Assembly: GCF_958450345.1 (NCBI RefSeq)
Contig: NC_088780.1
Span: 64,069,533-64,133,532 of the forward strand
From: Calliphora vicina
Taxonomy: Eukaryota > Arthropoda > Insecta > Diptera > Calliphoridae
Length of the DNA stretch: 64,000 nt
Direction of reading: 5' to 3'
Numbering within the stretch: position 1 is the first letter of the stretch; each line of letters opens with the position of its first letter. A program made the position numbers and the translations under genes. This document shows positions 33,842 through 46,473 of the stretch, piece after piece. The notes under the pieces were generated by a model, which made no database searches, was not told the origin of the DNA, and was given only the letters and a program-made list of their open reading frames with translations.

Positions 33842-35103
33842 TGTTACGTTTTAACGTTTTCAAAACGCTGGTTTATTTCCTTTAAATAAACCGGATACTT
33901 TTGATTGCAAATAAAAGTCGTTTAGTAGTTTGAAAATTGTAACAACTCTTTATTTCTTTAAAATGTACAACAACAGAATTAAATAGCCACTCAATGTTTT
34001 TTATACACGTTTATAAATTCTCAGAAATACAGACACAATTTATAATATACACGAATTTACTTGAAAAACACAACACACTTTAAGGTACTCAGTTGATGTT
34101 TATTCGAAAAGCGTCTCTGATAAACTCACTCACTACTGCAACCTCCCACTATTTATAACACTGCATTACCATCTAGAAAGCTCTATTTCTACAATGTTCC
34201 TCAAAAGGGGGGTCAGACGGCATGTATTGCTTGTGTTTTGTGCCATGTATTGGGACATTTTTCCATATGTAAACATATACATACCGTGTGATCCACATGA
34301 AACTTTGTGTATGTAAAATACATGTGTCATGGTGTAATGATATACAAGGTGACATTAATCAAACAGCTGATTATTTTTTTGCTCGAGTTTGTTTACAACT
34401 TCAATCTTGTCAAAATTTTTTTTTGCTGTAGTTTGTATACATTATGTCAGTTGTTTTTGACACTATAAAAGTTATTTGTTTTTGTATTGTTGTATTTGTT
34501 GCCGTAACGCATACACCTTATAATCATTACGCCATGACATGTGTATTACTCGTGACATTTTTGGCAATTAGAGCATGTTCTATTTTCGTGTGTATAACAG
34601 TGTTGTATTTTCAAATACAACACTGTGTGCAAAATAAACAAAACAAAAGCGAGTAAAGAAAAATCATAATAAAATAAGTTTCATTGCATTAAATATATTT
34701 ATTGTGATTTAAAAATGTTTTAAATAAATATATTGTTAAAAACAATAAACATATAAACTTATAGAGGTTATGTCACATGCAATTACATATGTACGTTTGA
34801 ACGTGGAAATTATGAATCGTATGTATAATGTGAATTATGACATACACATGGAATTCCATATGTATCGAATACATGTCCCAATACACAAGCAATACATGCC
34901 GTCTGACCCCCCTATAACTGAATATTCGAATTCAAACAGCGTTGCCAACTTACGATCAATGGTCAACTGAAAGCTTTTATTTAATAATGCCCACAGATAT
35001 GTTACAGTTTGCTATTACAGCACTGTTATTTGAAAGCATTATGCTACTTTTTAAATCAGCCGTTAAAATTGTTATATTTGAATTCAAGTACAATTTCGTA
35101 ACA
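33842..35103 (-). mobile_element. 5' LTR of the gypsy-type element, interrupted
   Basis: Termini TGTTACG (35103 side) and CGTAACA (33842 side) give TG...CA ends. Without the 708-bp insertion at 34206-34913 the LTR is about 550 bp. A TATA-like GTTATAAATAGT (minus strand, about 34145-34156) followed by a repeat-rich leader suggests the promoter. Confidence 0.85.
34206..34913. mobile_element. TIR element in the LTR, AGGGGGGTCAG ends
   Basis: Ends are AGGGGGGTCAGACGGCATG and its reverse complement, with identity continuing through TATTGCTTGTGT. Comparison with the 3' LTR shows the empty site TTCCTTAACTG. The flanks are now TCAA and ATAA, so a TTAA duplication with one change each is plausible. 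No transposase. Its right half, from 34582, is included in each unit of the tandem array. Confidence 0.75.
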
Positions 35104-35431
35104 ATATATTTTCGTACATTCTTTATCTACTTCAGTTAGCACGAGTTCAATAAAGAACAAAGTCCATTACAAAACAAATCCACTTGTTTTAACAGTTATG
35201 CATTAAACACATTCAAGACAGCAGGCTACCAACTTCAATCTATCAAAAATAAAATGCACACGTTTATATGAAGACGATTATTTTGGCGACAGCACAGCTA
35301 CACGGCCACACGACTACTCATGCCGATGTAGCCAAATTAGGCTAATTTCTATTTTTGTCAACTACAAAACAGAAATAGTGTTGCTAATATAATAGAAAAT
35401 GTAAATAAATTAGTGCTTAAAAACAATATAT

Positions 35432-35862
35432 TGTTACGAAATTGTACTTGAATTCAAATATAACGATTTTAACGGCTGATTTAAAAGTAGCCTAATGCTT
35501 TCAAATACCAGTACTGTAATAGCAAACTGTAACACATCTGTGGGCATTATTAACCCCCTGTCTATACTTGACAAATATTTATCATAACAATAAATGACAT
35601 TTGTTGTCAAGACAAAGTTGTCTTAGCAAAAGCACTAACAATTTTGACATAACGAAGCAATAATACAATATATTTGGGACTATACCTGATAATTTTTTAT
35701 CTTGACAACCATTTTGACGTTTATCATGATAAAAATTTATCAAGTATAGACAGGGGGTAACATTGAATAAAAGCTTTCAGTTGACCACTGATCGTAAGTT
35801 GGCAACGCTGTTTGCTGCGACCGTATATTCGAATTCGAATATTCAGTTAAAGAACATTGTAG
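35432..35862 (+). mobile_element. Inverted LTR fragment (also at +3253 and +6506)
   Basis: Starts TGTTACGAAATTGTACTTGA, the same LTR edge as at 35103 but on the opposite strand. It runs to AACATTGTAG with a MITE inside (35553-35758). The two LTR edges face each other across about 330 bp (35104-35431) that holds no ORF. ATATAT touches both edges. Confidence 0.75.
35553..35758. mobile_element. 206-bp MITE, ACCCCCTGTCTATACTTGA ends (three array copies)
   Basis: The left end ACCCCCTGTCTATACTTGA and the right end are inverted repeats of about 35 bp, continuing AAAT-TTTATCAT. Flanks CATTATT and CATTGAA are compatible with a worn 7-8-bp duplication of LTR sequence. Copies in the array at 38806-39011 and 42059-42264. 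Confidence 0.75.
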
Positions 35863-35905
35863 GAAGTACACCACAGATGACGTATGTATTAGAAACCTCT
35901 AGACA

Positions 35906-36021
35906 CAAGGCGAATTTATACAAGGTGGAGTCAGTCAAACAGCTGATAATTATTTTTTTTTCGCTTTTTGGTTCTAACAACTGTCAAAGCTTGTTTTTAT
36001 ATTTAAATATCTACATATTCT
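35906..36021. mobile_element. MITE family B, left part; right part at 48786-48955
   Basis: Starts CAAGGCGAATTTATACAAGG as at 4751 and ends at ACATATTCT. The rest of the same MITE (ACATATTCTAAGCTTATTAAC onwards) follows the poly(A) at 48786. The split marks the Jockey insertion. The right terminus is truncated near 48955. The left part is repeated in the array. Confidence 0.85.
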
Positions 36022-36063
36022 GAGAGCACAGAACCAAATGATTCAAATTCTATTAACAAGAAA

Positions 36064-37377
36064 ATGAATTTTTTGAAGATATGTTTCTGGAATGCAAATG
36101 GTTTAAACCAGCACAAATCGGAAATTTCCCATTTTATGTTAAATAAAAGCATCGATGTGATGTTAATTTCGGAGACACATCTTACAAATAGATATAACTT
36201 TAATATATCAGGATACTCATTTTATTACACAAACCATCCGGATGGTAAGGCACATGGCGGTACCGGTATCATAATTAGAAACCGATTGAGACACTATGCC
36301 CTAGAAACGTTTTCAAAGGATTATATGCAAGCAACATCTATTCGCCTTGAATACCCAGCTGGAGACCTAACTCTGAGCTCTATATATTGCCCACCACGTT
36401 TTTCGATGACCAAGGAAAAATTTGAAGAATTCTTTATAACACTAGGAGATCGGTTTCTGGCATGTGGAGACTACAATGCCAAACATACATATTGGGGTTC
36501 GCGATTGGTAAATCCCAGAGGTAGACAGCTGTATAAAGCTCTAGTTGATCGCAAAAATTGCTTAGATTTTGTGTCTCCTGGACACCCAACTTATTGGCCA
36601 ACTGATCCTAGAAAAATTCCTGATCTAATAGACTTCGCCATATGCAGAAATATTATTCGGAATGCAATATCCACAGAAATATCCTATGATCTATCTTCTG
36701 ACCACTCTCCTGTAATTATTAATTATTGTGAGAGACCCAACACCCCAAGATTTCCTAAGTACTCTTTGTATTTTAAGACAAATTGGCTAAAATATAGGAA
36801 ATATATCAGCAGTCATATCCACACAAATCCTAATTTACAGTGTGAGGAAGACATAGATAGGACCGTTAATGACTTCACGTCATTGATTGTTTCGGCTCTG
36901 GAACACTCTAGGTGCCAGATCCCTCCAAAAACTAATACGCCTATTTCAAGTTCGGATATTGAAAGACTTCTTCTCGAAAAGAGAAGACTCAGAAGAGAAT
37001 GGCAACATAATAGATCACCTGCTGCAAAGCAGAGGCTGTCCGCAGCAGTACGAAAACTGAAAAGAGCCCTTCATTTAGAGGAGGATCGCATAAACGAAAA
37101 ATATATTAAAAGTTTGACGAGTACAAAATACACAAATTTCTCTCTTTGGAAGGCAACAAGGAACATTAAGCCACCGGTAGAGGCACAAAGCGCTTTAAGA
37201 AAAGCTGACGGAACCTGGGCACGAAGTGCTATAGAAAAAGCCTCAGTAATTGCTGAACATTTAAGTGAAGTATTTCAACCCAACTCCACGGCAAATGAGT
37301 TTGAACTAGAAGAACTGCCAGCTTCAACAATGGCTAATGCAGCCCAATTCGATATTAGTCCTGAGGATGTTAATTAG
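36064..37377 (+). pseudogene. Jockey ORF2 endonuclease half, array copy 1
   Basis: The 437-codon open frame is an intact apurinic-like endonuclease domain. It has N10/N12 in CFWNANGL, E37 in ISETHL, D136 and N138 in CGDYNAKH, and D213-H214 in SSDHSPV, followed by the spacer up to the RT. In non-LTR elements it nicks target DNA to prime reverse transcription. The frame ends because the hAT terminal TAG falls in frame right after EDVN; the RT is elsewhere (47.3 kb). Start chosen at MNFLKICFW, as in the related copies. It could yield a stand-alone endonuclease protein if transcribed. Confidence 0.9.
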
Positions 37378-37560
37378 ACTTGCCACCTTTTGAAATTTCC
37401 AAAACGGGACACCACTAAATGATCAGAGAACGATGGAAAAAAAACATGGAAAATGACCTAGTGTGGGTTGTAGGACTTGCTGAGTACATTACAAATTGTG
37501 TTAAAAAAATTTCAGAAACACCTTCAAATTCAGCAGTTATTCTGAAAAAACCGTTTACAG

Positions 37561-37779
37561 CATAGGTGGCCAAACATGCCCTTGAGGGCATTGTGTTATT
37601 CTAACTAATACACACGCAATACGAATGTTCTCAGCAAAAACTCAAAATAAACACAAAACAAAAACAATTTAATTTAATTTAATTTTCGGTGCAAAGTACA
37701 CATATATTCATTTGTGTTCTCTTTTATATTTTACACTACACCATATGCATTTTAAACACTCTCTTTCTGGCCACCTCTG
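37561..37779. mobile_element. 219-bp hAT-type MITE (also 40814-41032, 44067-44285)
   Basis: Ends are CATAGGTGGCC and, reverse-complemented, CAGAGGTGGCC. The exact 8-bp duplication GTTTACAG lies at 37553-37560 and 37780-37787. It is nested in the hAT-type element and copied with the array. Confidence 0.9.
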
Positions 37780-39316
37780 GTTTACAGTGATGTTTTTCAA
37801 CTTATCGATCTGTAACTCAGTCAGTTTTTGTTCAATTTTCGTGTGTATAACAGTGTTGTATTTTCAAATACAACACTGTGTGCAAAATAAACAAAACAAA
37901 AGCGAGTAAAGAAAAATCATAATAAAATAAGTTTCATTGCATTAAATATATTTATTGTGATTTAAAAATGTTTTAAATAAATATATTGTTAAAAACAATA
38001 AACATATAAACTTATAGAGGTTATGTCACATGCAATTACATATGTACGTTTGAACGTGGAAATTATGAATCGTATGTATAATGTGAATTATGACATACAC
38101 ATGGAATTCCATATGTATCGAATACATGTCCCAATACACAAGCAATACATGCCGTCTGACCCCCCTATAACTGAATATTCGAATTCAAACAGCGTTGCCA
38201 ACTTACGATCAATGGTCAACTGAAAGCTTTTATTTAATAATGCCCACAGATATGTTACAGTTTGCTATTACAGCACTGTTATTTGAAAGCATTATGCTAC
38301 TTTTTAAATCAGCCGTTAAAATTGTTATATTTGAATTCAAGTACAATTTCGTAACAATATATTTTCGTACATTCTTTATCTACTTCAGTTAGCACGAGTT
38401 CAATAAAGAACAAAGTCCATTACAAAACAAATCCACTTGTTTTAACAGTTATGCATTAAACACATTCAAGACAGCAGGCTACCAACTTCAATCTATCAAA
38501 AATAAAATGCACACGTTTATATGAAGACGATTATTTTGGCGACAGCACAGCTACACGGCCACACGACTACTCATGCCGATGTAGCCAAATTAGGCTAATT
38601 TCTATTTTTGTCAACTACAAAACAGAAATAGTGTTGCTAATATAATAGAAAATGTAAATAAATTAGTGCTTAAAAACAATATATTGTTACGAAATTGTAC
38701 TTGAATTCAAATATAACGATTTTAACGGCTGATTTAAAAGTAGCCTAATGCTTTCAAATACCAGTACTGTAATAGCAAACTGTAACACATCTGTGGGCAT
38801 TATTAACCCCCTGTCTATACTTGACAAATATTTATCATAACAATAAATGACATTTGTTGTCAAGACAAAGTTGTCTTAGCAAAAGCACTAACAATTTTGA
38901 CATAACGAAGCAATAATACAATATATTTGGGACTATACCTGATAATTTTTTATCTTGACAACCATTTTGACGTTTATCATGATAAAAATTTATCAAGTAT
39001 AGACAGGGGGTAACATTGAATAAAAGCTTTCAGTTGACCACTGATCGTAAGTTGGCAACGCTGTTTGCTGCGACCGTATATTCGAATTCGAATATTCAGT
39101 TAAAGAACATTGTAGGAAGTACACCACAGATGACGTATGTATTAGAAACCTCTAGACACAAGGCGAATTTATACAAGGTGGAGTCAGTCAAACAGCTGAT
39201 AATTATTTTTTTTTCGCTTTTTGGTTCTAACAACTGTCAAAGCTTGTTTTTATATTTAAATATCTACATATTCTGAGAGCACAGAACCAAATGATTCAAA
39301 TTCTATTAACAAGAAA

Positions 39317-40630
39317 ATGAATTTTTTGAAGATATGTTTCTGGAATGCAAATGGTTTAAACCAGCACAAATCGGAAATTTCCCATTTTATGTTAAATAAA
39401 AGCATCGATGTGATGTTAATTTCGGAGACACATCTTACAAATAGATATAACTTTAATATATCAGGATACTCATTTTATTACACAAACCATCCGGATGGTA
39501 AGGCACATGGCGGTACCGGTATCATAATTAGAAACCGATTGAGACACTATGCCCTAGAAACGTTTTCAAAGGATTATATGCAAGCAACATCTATTCGCCT
39601 TGAATACCCAGCTGGAGACCTAACTCTGAGCTCTATATATTGCCCACCACGTTTTTCGATGACCAAGGAAAAATTTGAAGAATTCTTTATAACACTAGGA
39701 GATCGGTTTCTGGCATGTGGAGACTACAATGCCAAACATACATATTGGGGTTCGCGATTGGTAAATCCCAGAGGTAGACAGCTGTATAAAGCTCTAGTTG
39801 ATCGCAAAAATTGCTTAGATTTTGTGTCTCCTGGACACCCAACTTATTGGCCAACTGATCCTAGAAAAATTCCTGATCTAATAGACTTCGCCATATGCAG
39901 AAATATTATTCGGAATGCAATATCCACAGAAATATCCTATGATCTATCTTCTGACCACTCTCCTGTAATTATTAATTATTGTGAGAGACCCAACACCCCA
40001 AGATTTCCTAAGTACTCTTTGTATTTTAAGACAAATTGGCTAAAATATAGGAAATATATCAGCAGTCATATCCACACAAATCCTAATTTACAGTGTGAGG
40101 AAGACATAGATAGGACCGTTAATGACTTCACGTCATTGATTGTTTCGGCTCTGGAACACTCTAGGTGCCAGATCCCTCCAAAAACTAATACGCCTATTTC
40201 AAGTTCGGATATTGAAAGACTTCTTCTCGAAAAGAGAAGACTCAGAAGAGAATGGCAACATAATAGATCACCTGCTGCAAAGCAGAGGCTGTCCGCAGCA
40301 GTACGAAAACTGAAAAGAGCCCTTCATTTAGAGGAGGATCGCATAAACGAAAAATATATTAAAAGTTTGACGAGTACAAAATACACAAATTTCTCTCTTT
40401 GGAAGGCAACAAGGAACATTAAGCCACCGGTAGAGGCACAAAGCGCTTTAAGAAAAGCTGACGGAACCTGGGCACGAAGTGCTATAGAAAAAGCCTCAGT
40501 AATTGCTGAACATTTAAGTGAAGTATTTCAACCCAACTCCACGGCAAATGAGTTTGAACTAGAAGAACTGCCAGCTTCAACAATGGCTAATGCAGCCCAA
40601 TTCGATATTAGTCCTGAGGATGTTAATTAG
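39317..40630 (+). pseudogene. Jockey ORF2 endonuclease half, array copy 2
   Basis: Same 437 codons as the copy at 36064, with no amino-acid difference seen. It has the same upstream MITE B piece and the same terminal TAG from the hAT end. Only the copying of the array accounts for its presence. Confidence 0.9.
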
Positions 40631-42569
40631 ACTTGCCACCTTTTGAAATTTCCAAAACGGGACACCACTAAATGATCAGAGAACGATGGAAAAAAAACAT
40701 GGAAAATGACCTAGTGTGGGTTGTAGGACTTGCTGAGTACATTACAAATTGTGTTAAAAAAATTTCAGAAACACCTTCAAATTCAGCAGTTATTCTGAAA
40801 AAACCGTTTACAGCATAGGTGGCCAAACATGCCCTTGAGGGCATTGTGTTATTCTAACTAATACACACGCAATACGAATGTTCTCAGCAAAAACTCAAAA
40901 TAAACACAAAACAAAAACAATTTAATTTAATTTAATTTTCGGTGCAAAGTACACATATATTCATTTGTGTTCTCTTTTATATTTTACACTACACCATATG
41001 CATTTTAAACACTCTCTTTCTGGCCACCTCTGGTTTACAGTGATGTTTTTCAACTTATCGATCTGTAACTCAGTCAGTTTTTGTTCAATTTTCGTGTGTA
41101 TAACAGTGTTGTATTTTCAAATACAACACTGTGTGCAAAATAAACAAAACAAAAGCGAGTAAAGAAAAATCATAATAAAATAAGTTTCATTGCATTAAAT
41201 ATATTTATTGTGATTTAAAAATGTTTTAAATAAATATATTGTTAAAAACAATAAACATATAAACTTATAGAGGTTATGTCACATGCAATTACATATGTAC
41301 GTTTGAACGTGGAAATTATGAATCGTATGTATAATGTGAATTATGACATACACATGGAATTCCATATGTATCGAATACATGTCCCAATACACAAGCAATA
41401 CATGCCGTCTGACCCCCCTATAACTGAATATTCGAATTCAAACAGCGTTGCCAACTTACGATCAATGGTCAACTGAAAGCTTTTATTTAATAATGCCCAC
41501 AGATATGTTACAGTTTGCTATTACAGCACTGTTATTTGAAAGCATTATGCTACTTTTTAAATCAGCCGTTAAAATTGTTATATTTGAATTCAAGTACAAT
41601 TTCGTAACAATATATTTTCGTACATTCTTTATCTACTTCAGTTAGCACGAGTTCAATAAAGAACAAAGTCCATTACAAAACAAATCCACTTGTTTTAACA
41701 GTTATGCATTAAACACATTCAAGACAGCAGGCTACCAACTTCAATCTATCAAAAATAAAATGCACACGTTTATATGAAGACGATTATTTTGGCGACAGCA
41801 CAGCTACACGGCCACACGACTACTCATGCCGATGTAGCCAAATTAGGCTAATTTCTATTTTTGTCAACTACAAAACAGAAATAGTGTTGCTAATATAATA
41901 GAAAATGTAAATAAATTAGTGCTTAAAAACAATATATTGTTACGAAATTGTACTTGAATTCAAATATAACGATTTTAACGGCTGATTTAAAAGTAGCCTA
42001 ATGCTTTCAAATACCAGTACTGTAATAGCAAACTGTAACACATCTGTGGGCATTATTAACCCCCTGTCTATACTTGACAAATATTTATCATAACAATAAA
42101 TGACATTTGTTGTCAAGACAAAGTTGTCTTAGCAAAAGCACTAACAATTTTGACATAACGAAGCAATAATACAATATATTTGGGACTATACCTGATAATT
42201 TTTTATCTTGACAACCATTTTGACGTTTATCATGATAAAAATTTATCAAGTATAGACAGGGGGTAACATTGAATAAAAGCTTTCAGTTGACCACTGATCG
42301 TAAGTTGGCAACGCTGTTTGCTGCGACCGTATATTCGAATTCGAATATTCAGTTAAAGAACATTGTAGGAAGTACACCACAGATGACGTATGTATTAGAA
42401 ACCTCTAGACACAAGGCGAATTTATACAAGGTGGAGTCAGTCAAACAGCTGATAATTATTTTTTTTTCGCTTTTTGGTTCTAACAACTGTCAAAGCTTGT
42501 TTTTATATTTAAATATCTACATATTCTGAGAGCACAGAACCAAATGATTCAAATTCTATTAACAAGAAA

Positions 42570-43883
42570 ATGAATTTTTTGAAGATATGTTTCTGGAATG
42601 CAAATGGTTTAAACCAGCACAAATCGGAAATTTCCCATTTTATGTTAAATAAAAGCATCGATGTGATGTTAATTTCGGAGACACATCTTACAAATAGATA
42701 TAACTTTAATATATCAGGATACTCATTTTATTACACAAACCATCCGGATGGTAAGGCACATGGCGGTACCGGTATCATAATTAGAAACCGATTGAGACAC
42801 TATGCCCTAGAAACGTTTTCAAAGGATTATATGCAAGCAACATCTATTCGCCTTGAATACCCAGCTGGAGACCTAACTCTGAGCTCTATATATTGCCCAC
42901 CACGTTTTTCGATGACCAAGGAAAAATTTGAAGAATTCTTTATAACACTAGGAGATCGGTTTCTGGCATGTGGAGACTACAATGCCAAACATACATATTG
43001 GGGTTCGCGATTGGTAAATCCCAGAGGTAGACAGCTGTATAAAGCTCTAGTTGATCGCAAAAATTGCTTAGATTTTGTGTCTCCTGGACACCCAACTTAT
43101 TGGCCAACTGATCCTAGAAAAATTCCTGATATAATAGACTTCGCCATATGCAGAAATATTATTCGGAATGCAATATCCACAGAAATATCCTATGATCTAT
43201 CTTCTGACCACTCTCCTGTAATTATTAATTATTGTGAGAGACCCAACACCCCAAGATTTCCTAAGTACTCTTTGTATTTTAAGACAAATTGGCTAAAATA
43301 TAGGAAATATATCAGCAGTCATATCCACACAAATCCTAATTTACAGTGTGAGGAAGACATAGATAGGACCGTTAATGACTTCACGTCATTGATTGTTTCG
43401 GCTCTGGAACACTCTAGGTGCCAGATCCCTCCAAAAACTAATACGCCTATTTCAAGTTCGGATATTGAAAGACTTCTTCTCGAAAAGAGAAGACTCAGAA
43501 GAGAATGGCAACATAATAGATCACCTGCTGCAAAGCAGAGGCTGTCCGCAGCAGTACGAAAACTGAAAAGAGCCCTTCATTTAGAGGAGGATCGCATAAA
43601 CGAAAAATATATTAAAAGTTTGACGAGTACAAAATACACAAATTTCTCTCTTTGGAAGGCAACAAGGAACATTAAGCCACCGGTAGAGGCACAAAGCGCT
43701 TTAAGAAAAGCTGACGGAACCTGGGCACGAAGTGCTATAGAAAAAGCCTCAGTAATTGCTGAACATTTAAGTGAAGTATTTCAACCCAACTCCACGGCAA
43801 ATGAGTTTGAACTAGAAGAACTGCCAGCTTCAACAATGGCTAATGCAGCCCAATTCGATATTAGTCCTGAGGATGTTAATTAG
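42570..43883 (+). pseudogene. Jockey ORF2 endonuclease half, array copy 3
   Basis: As the other two copies except Leu188 to Ile (A at 43131). This copy is the one physically joined to the complete hAT insert and, beyond it, to the RT half. Confidence 0.9.
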
Positions 43884-44244
43884 ACTTGCCACCTTTTGAA
43901 ATTTCCAAAACGGGACACCACTAAATGATCAGAGAACGATGGAAAAAAAACATGGAAAATGACCTAGTGTGGGTTGTAGGACTTGCTGAGTACATTACAA
44001 ATTGTGTTAAAAAAATTTCAGAAACACCTTCAAATTCAGCAGTTATTCTGAAAAAACCGTTTACAGCATAGGTGGCCAAACATGCCCTTGAGGGCATTGT
44101 GTTATTCTAACTAATACACACGCAATACGAATGTTCTCAGCAAAAACTCAAAATAAACACAAAACAAAAACAATTTAATTTAATTTAATTTTCGGTGCAA
44201 AGTACACATATATTCATTTGTGTTCTCTTTTATATTTTACACTA

Positions 44245-45105
44245 CACCATATGCATTTTAAACACTCTCTTTCTGGCCACCTCTGGTTTACAGTGATGTT
44301 TTTCAACTTATCGATCTGTAACTCAGTCAGTTTTTGTTCAATTTTTATTTTTTTTAAGGTGTTGGTAAAGAAAACTTATTACGCTTCAAAATGACATGCA
44401 TTTATTGATACATTTGTAAGTTATAAGTATTGTTTTTGTTACGATCTTTTTTGATTTGAGTTGCTTTTCATTGCTTATTTTGATATGAAAGCTTATAAAA
44501 ATGTATATCAATGTATAAAGAAAAGTTCTTAATAAAACATGGTTTTAATTTTTCAAATCGGATGAAAACTGTAAAAGTTATTCAACTTTTCATTAATACC
44601 TTTTTGAGTATTTTCTCCCCCAGCGCATATAAATGTAAAAAAAACAGGGTAAATATTTTCGAACTTTTCTCGAAAATGTTTAATAACTTATATGCACCAT
44701 ATGCATTTTAAACACTCTCTTTCTGGCCACCTCTGGTTTACAGTGATGTTTTTCAACTTATCGATCTGTAACTCAGTCAGTTTTTGTTCAATTTTTATTT
44801 TTTTTAACGTGTTGGTAAAGAAAACTTATTACGCTTCAAAATGACATGCATTTATTGATACATTTGTAAGTTATAAGTATTGTTTTTGTTACGATCTTTT
44901 TTGATTTGAGTCGCTTTTCATTGCTTATTTTGATATGAAAGCTTATAAAAATTTATATCAATGTATAAAGAAAAGTTCTTAAACTGTAAAAGTTATTCAA
45001 CTTTTCATTAATACCTTTTTGAGTATTTTCTCCCCCAGCGCATATAAATGTAAAAAAAACAGGGTAAATATTTTCGAACTTTTCTCGAAAATGTTTAATA
45101 ACTTT
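44245..45105. repeat. 450-bp tandem duplication, two copies
   Basis: CCATATGCATTTTAAACACT occurs at 44248 and 44698. Both copies run through TGACATGCATTTATTGATAC to TCGAAAATGTTTAATAACTT. Copy 2 lacks about 40 bp (after AAGTTCTTAA). Copy 1 overlaps the right end of the 3,253-bp array, so two duplication events share this spot. Confidence 0.9.
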
Positions 45106-45359
45106 TGCAAATATAAACCGATTTTAATAAGTAATATCTCCTTTTTGTCTATATAAAATTGTCTTTAAAGCTCTGTGCAAAAAAAAAATTGGTTTTCATA
45201 GAAAAAAATTAAAATAACTATTGTTGAATTTGAAAAATTACGAATAGGCATACAACCTCCATTAGGACGCTTTTCAAGTTCTGACAAAAAGTGTTATTTT
45301 GAAGCAGTGTTATCTTATTTTATTTATTAAAATCAACAATAACACATTAATTTTAATTG

Positions 45360-46110
45360 TGTAAAATCTGGAGAGCTATTACTGTGAAAGTCTTCGAACT
45401 TTATACAGGTGTAAATAGTTATTTTCGAATATCTGGAGAACTATAATTGTGGAAGTCTTAAAATTTTGCCCTAATATCACCCTATTCTACATTTTTTGGG
45501 TGAAAATGTTATTGTGTTAGTGGGCGTGACATCTCTCATACAAAGTAAATAGTTAATTTCGAATATCTGGAGTACTATAATTGTAAAGTATTTAAACTTT
45601 GTATGAATCAAATTCAAATGGGCGAGACTGAATTTTTTAAAGTAAATAGTTATTTTCAAATATCTGGAGTACTATAATTGTGAAATTCTTCAAACTTTAT
45701 ATGAATCAATTTCATATCACGACATGAAGTTTAACCAAATTGGGAAGAATCGGAACAAGGTTTAAGTCACCTACCACACAAAGGAAAATAAATATTTTCA
45801 GAACTATAATTGCGAGATTCCTCAAACTTGTCCGATAGCTCACTTATCATTTTACATAGTTTGGCTGTAAAATGGTCGGGATTGGATTAGTGGGAGTGAC
45901 ACCTCCCATACAAAGTATATAGTTAATTTCGAATATCTGGATTAATTGTAATGTATTTAAACTTTGTATGAATCAAATTCTTATCACTGTACAGAGTTTA
46001 GCTAAAATGGTCTAGATCGGAACAGTGGGCGTGAAACTTTCCATTCAAAGTACATAGTAAATTTTGAATATCTGGATAATTAAAATTGCGAGATTCTTCA
46101 AACTTTGTCT
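45360..46110. repeat. Degenerate tandem repeat, about 110-170-bp units
   Basis: At least six diverged units recur with GAATATCTGGAG-ACTATAATTG, TTCAAACTTTGTATGAATC and CTCCCATACAAAGTA words. Spacing varies. No coding frame. Confidence 0.7.
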
Positions 46111-46473
46111 GAAAATTTATTTTTTATAATTTTACCTAATTTGTTTCACCTCATTAAAAAAATAGTTTATAAAATCTTTAAAATTGTTTTATTTTACTAC
46201 GTAGGAGTAACGAAGCGCAGCGGGTTATTTAATAAAGTTTACCTATTTCAGTCCATAATTTAAAATTTAAATTTTTAATCGCTTTTATCAGCTTTTTAAT
46301 TATTATTTGAAGTAATAAATTCGACAAACTCAGTCCATTTCAATGGACCAACAACTCACCTTTAACTACAGTAGAAGCATCCTAGATCGAGTATCGTGCC
46401 ATTTATTTTTCATGAAAGTTAAATAATGTTTACTAATGAGTTTATTGAAACTCATAGAAGTTAATGCACTAAG

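Larger units (their letters stand above)
26308..35103 (-). mobile_element. Ty3/gypsy-type LTR retrotransposon, gutted by deletions and insertions
   Basis: Order on the minus strand: 5' LTR (35103-33842), primer site, gag (33806-32713), foreign DNA, a knuckle-protease-integrase-tail remnant (27690-26600), a G-rich purine tract at 26588-26600 and a truncated 3' LTR. RT, RNase H and most of the integrase are missing. Nested insertions include a DINE-like element, a PIF-like element and a probable hAT element. A third LTR piece of the family is at 53093-53410. Confidence 0.8.
34582..44345 (+). repeat. Tandem array: 3,253-bp composite unit, three copies
   Basis: Copies start at about 34582, 37835 and 41088. 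All landmarks recur at exactly 3,253-bp steps (endonuclease ORFs at 36064, 39317, 42570). The only difference I noticed is C to A at 43131 (36625 and 39878 in the others), a Leu-to-Ile change. Junctions fall in AATTTT. Each unit contains, in order: right half of the 34206 element, LTR end, 330-bp unknown spacer, inverted LTR piece with MITE, MITE family B left part, Jockey ORF2 endonuclease, hAT left end with its own MITE. The total is 3.00 units. Confidence 0.95.

Noticed and set aside
34582..44345. Gene family of three tandem host genes
   Set aside because: The ORFs are Jockey endonuclease with hAT-derived stops, and the repeat unit includes LTR and MITE pieces, so this is a TE composite.
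45360..46110. CRISPR-like direct repeats
   Set aside because: Units diverge, spacing is irregular, there are no unique spacers of constant size, and the DNA is eukaryotic.
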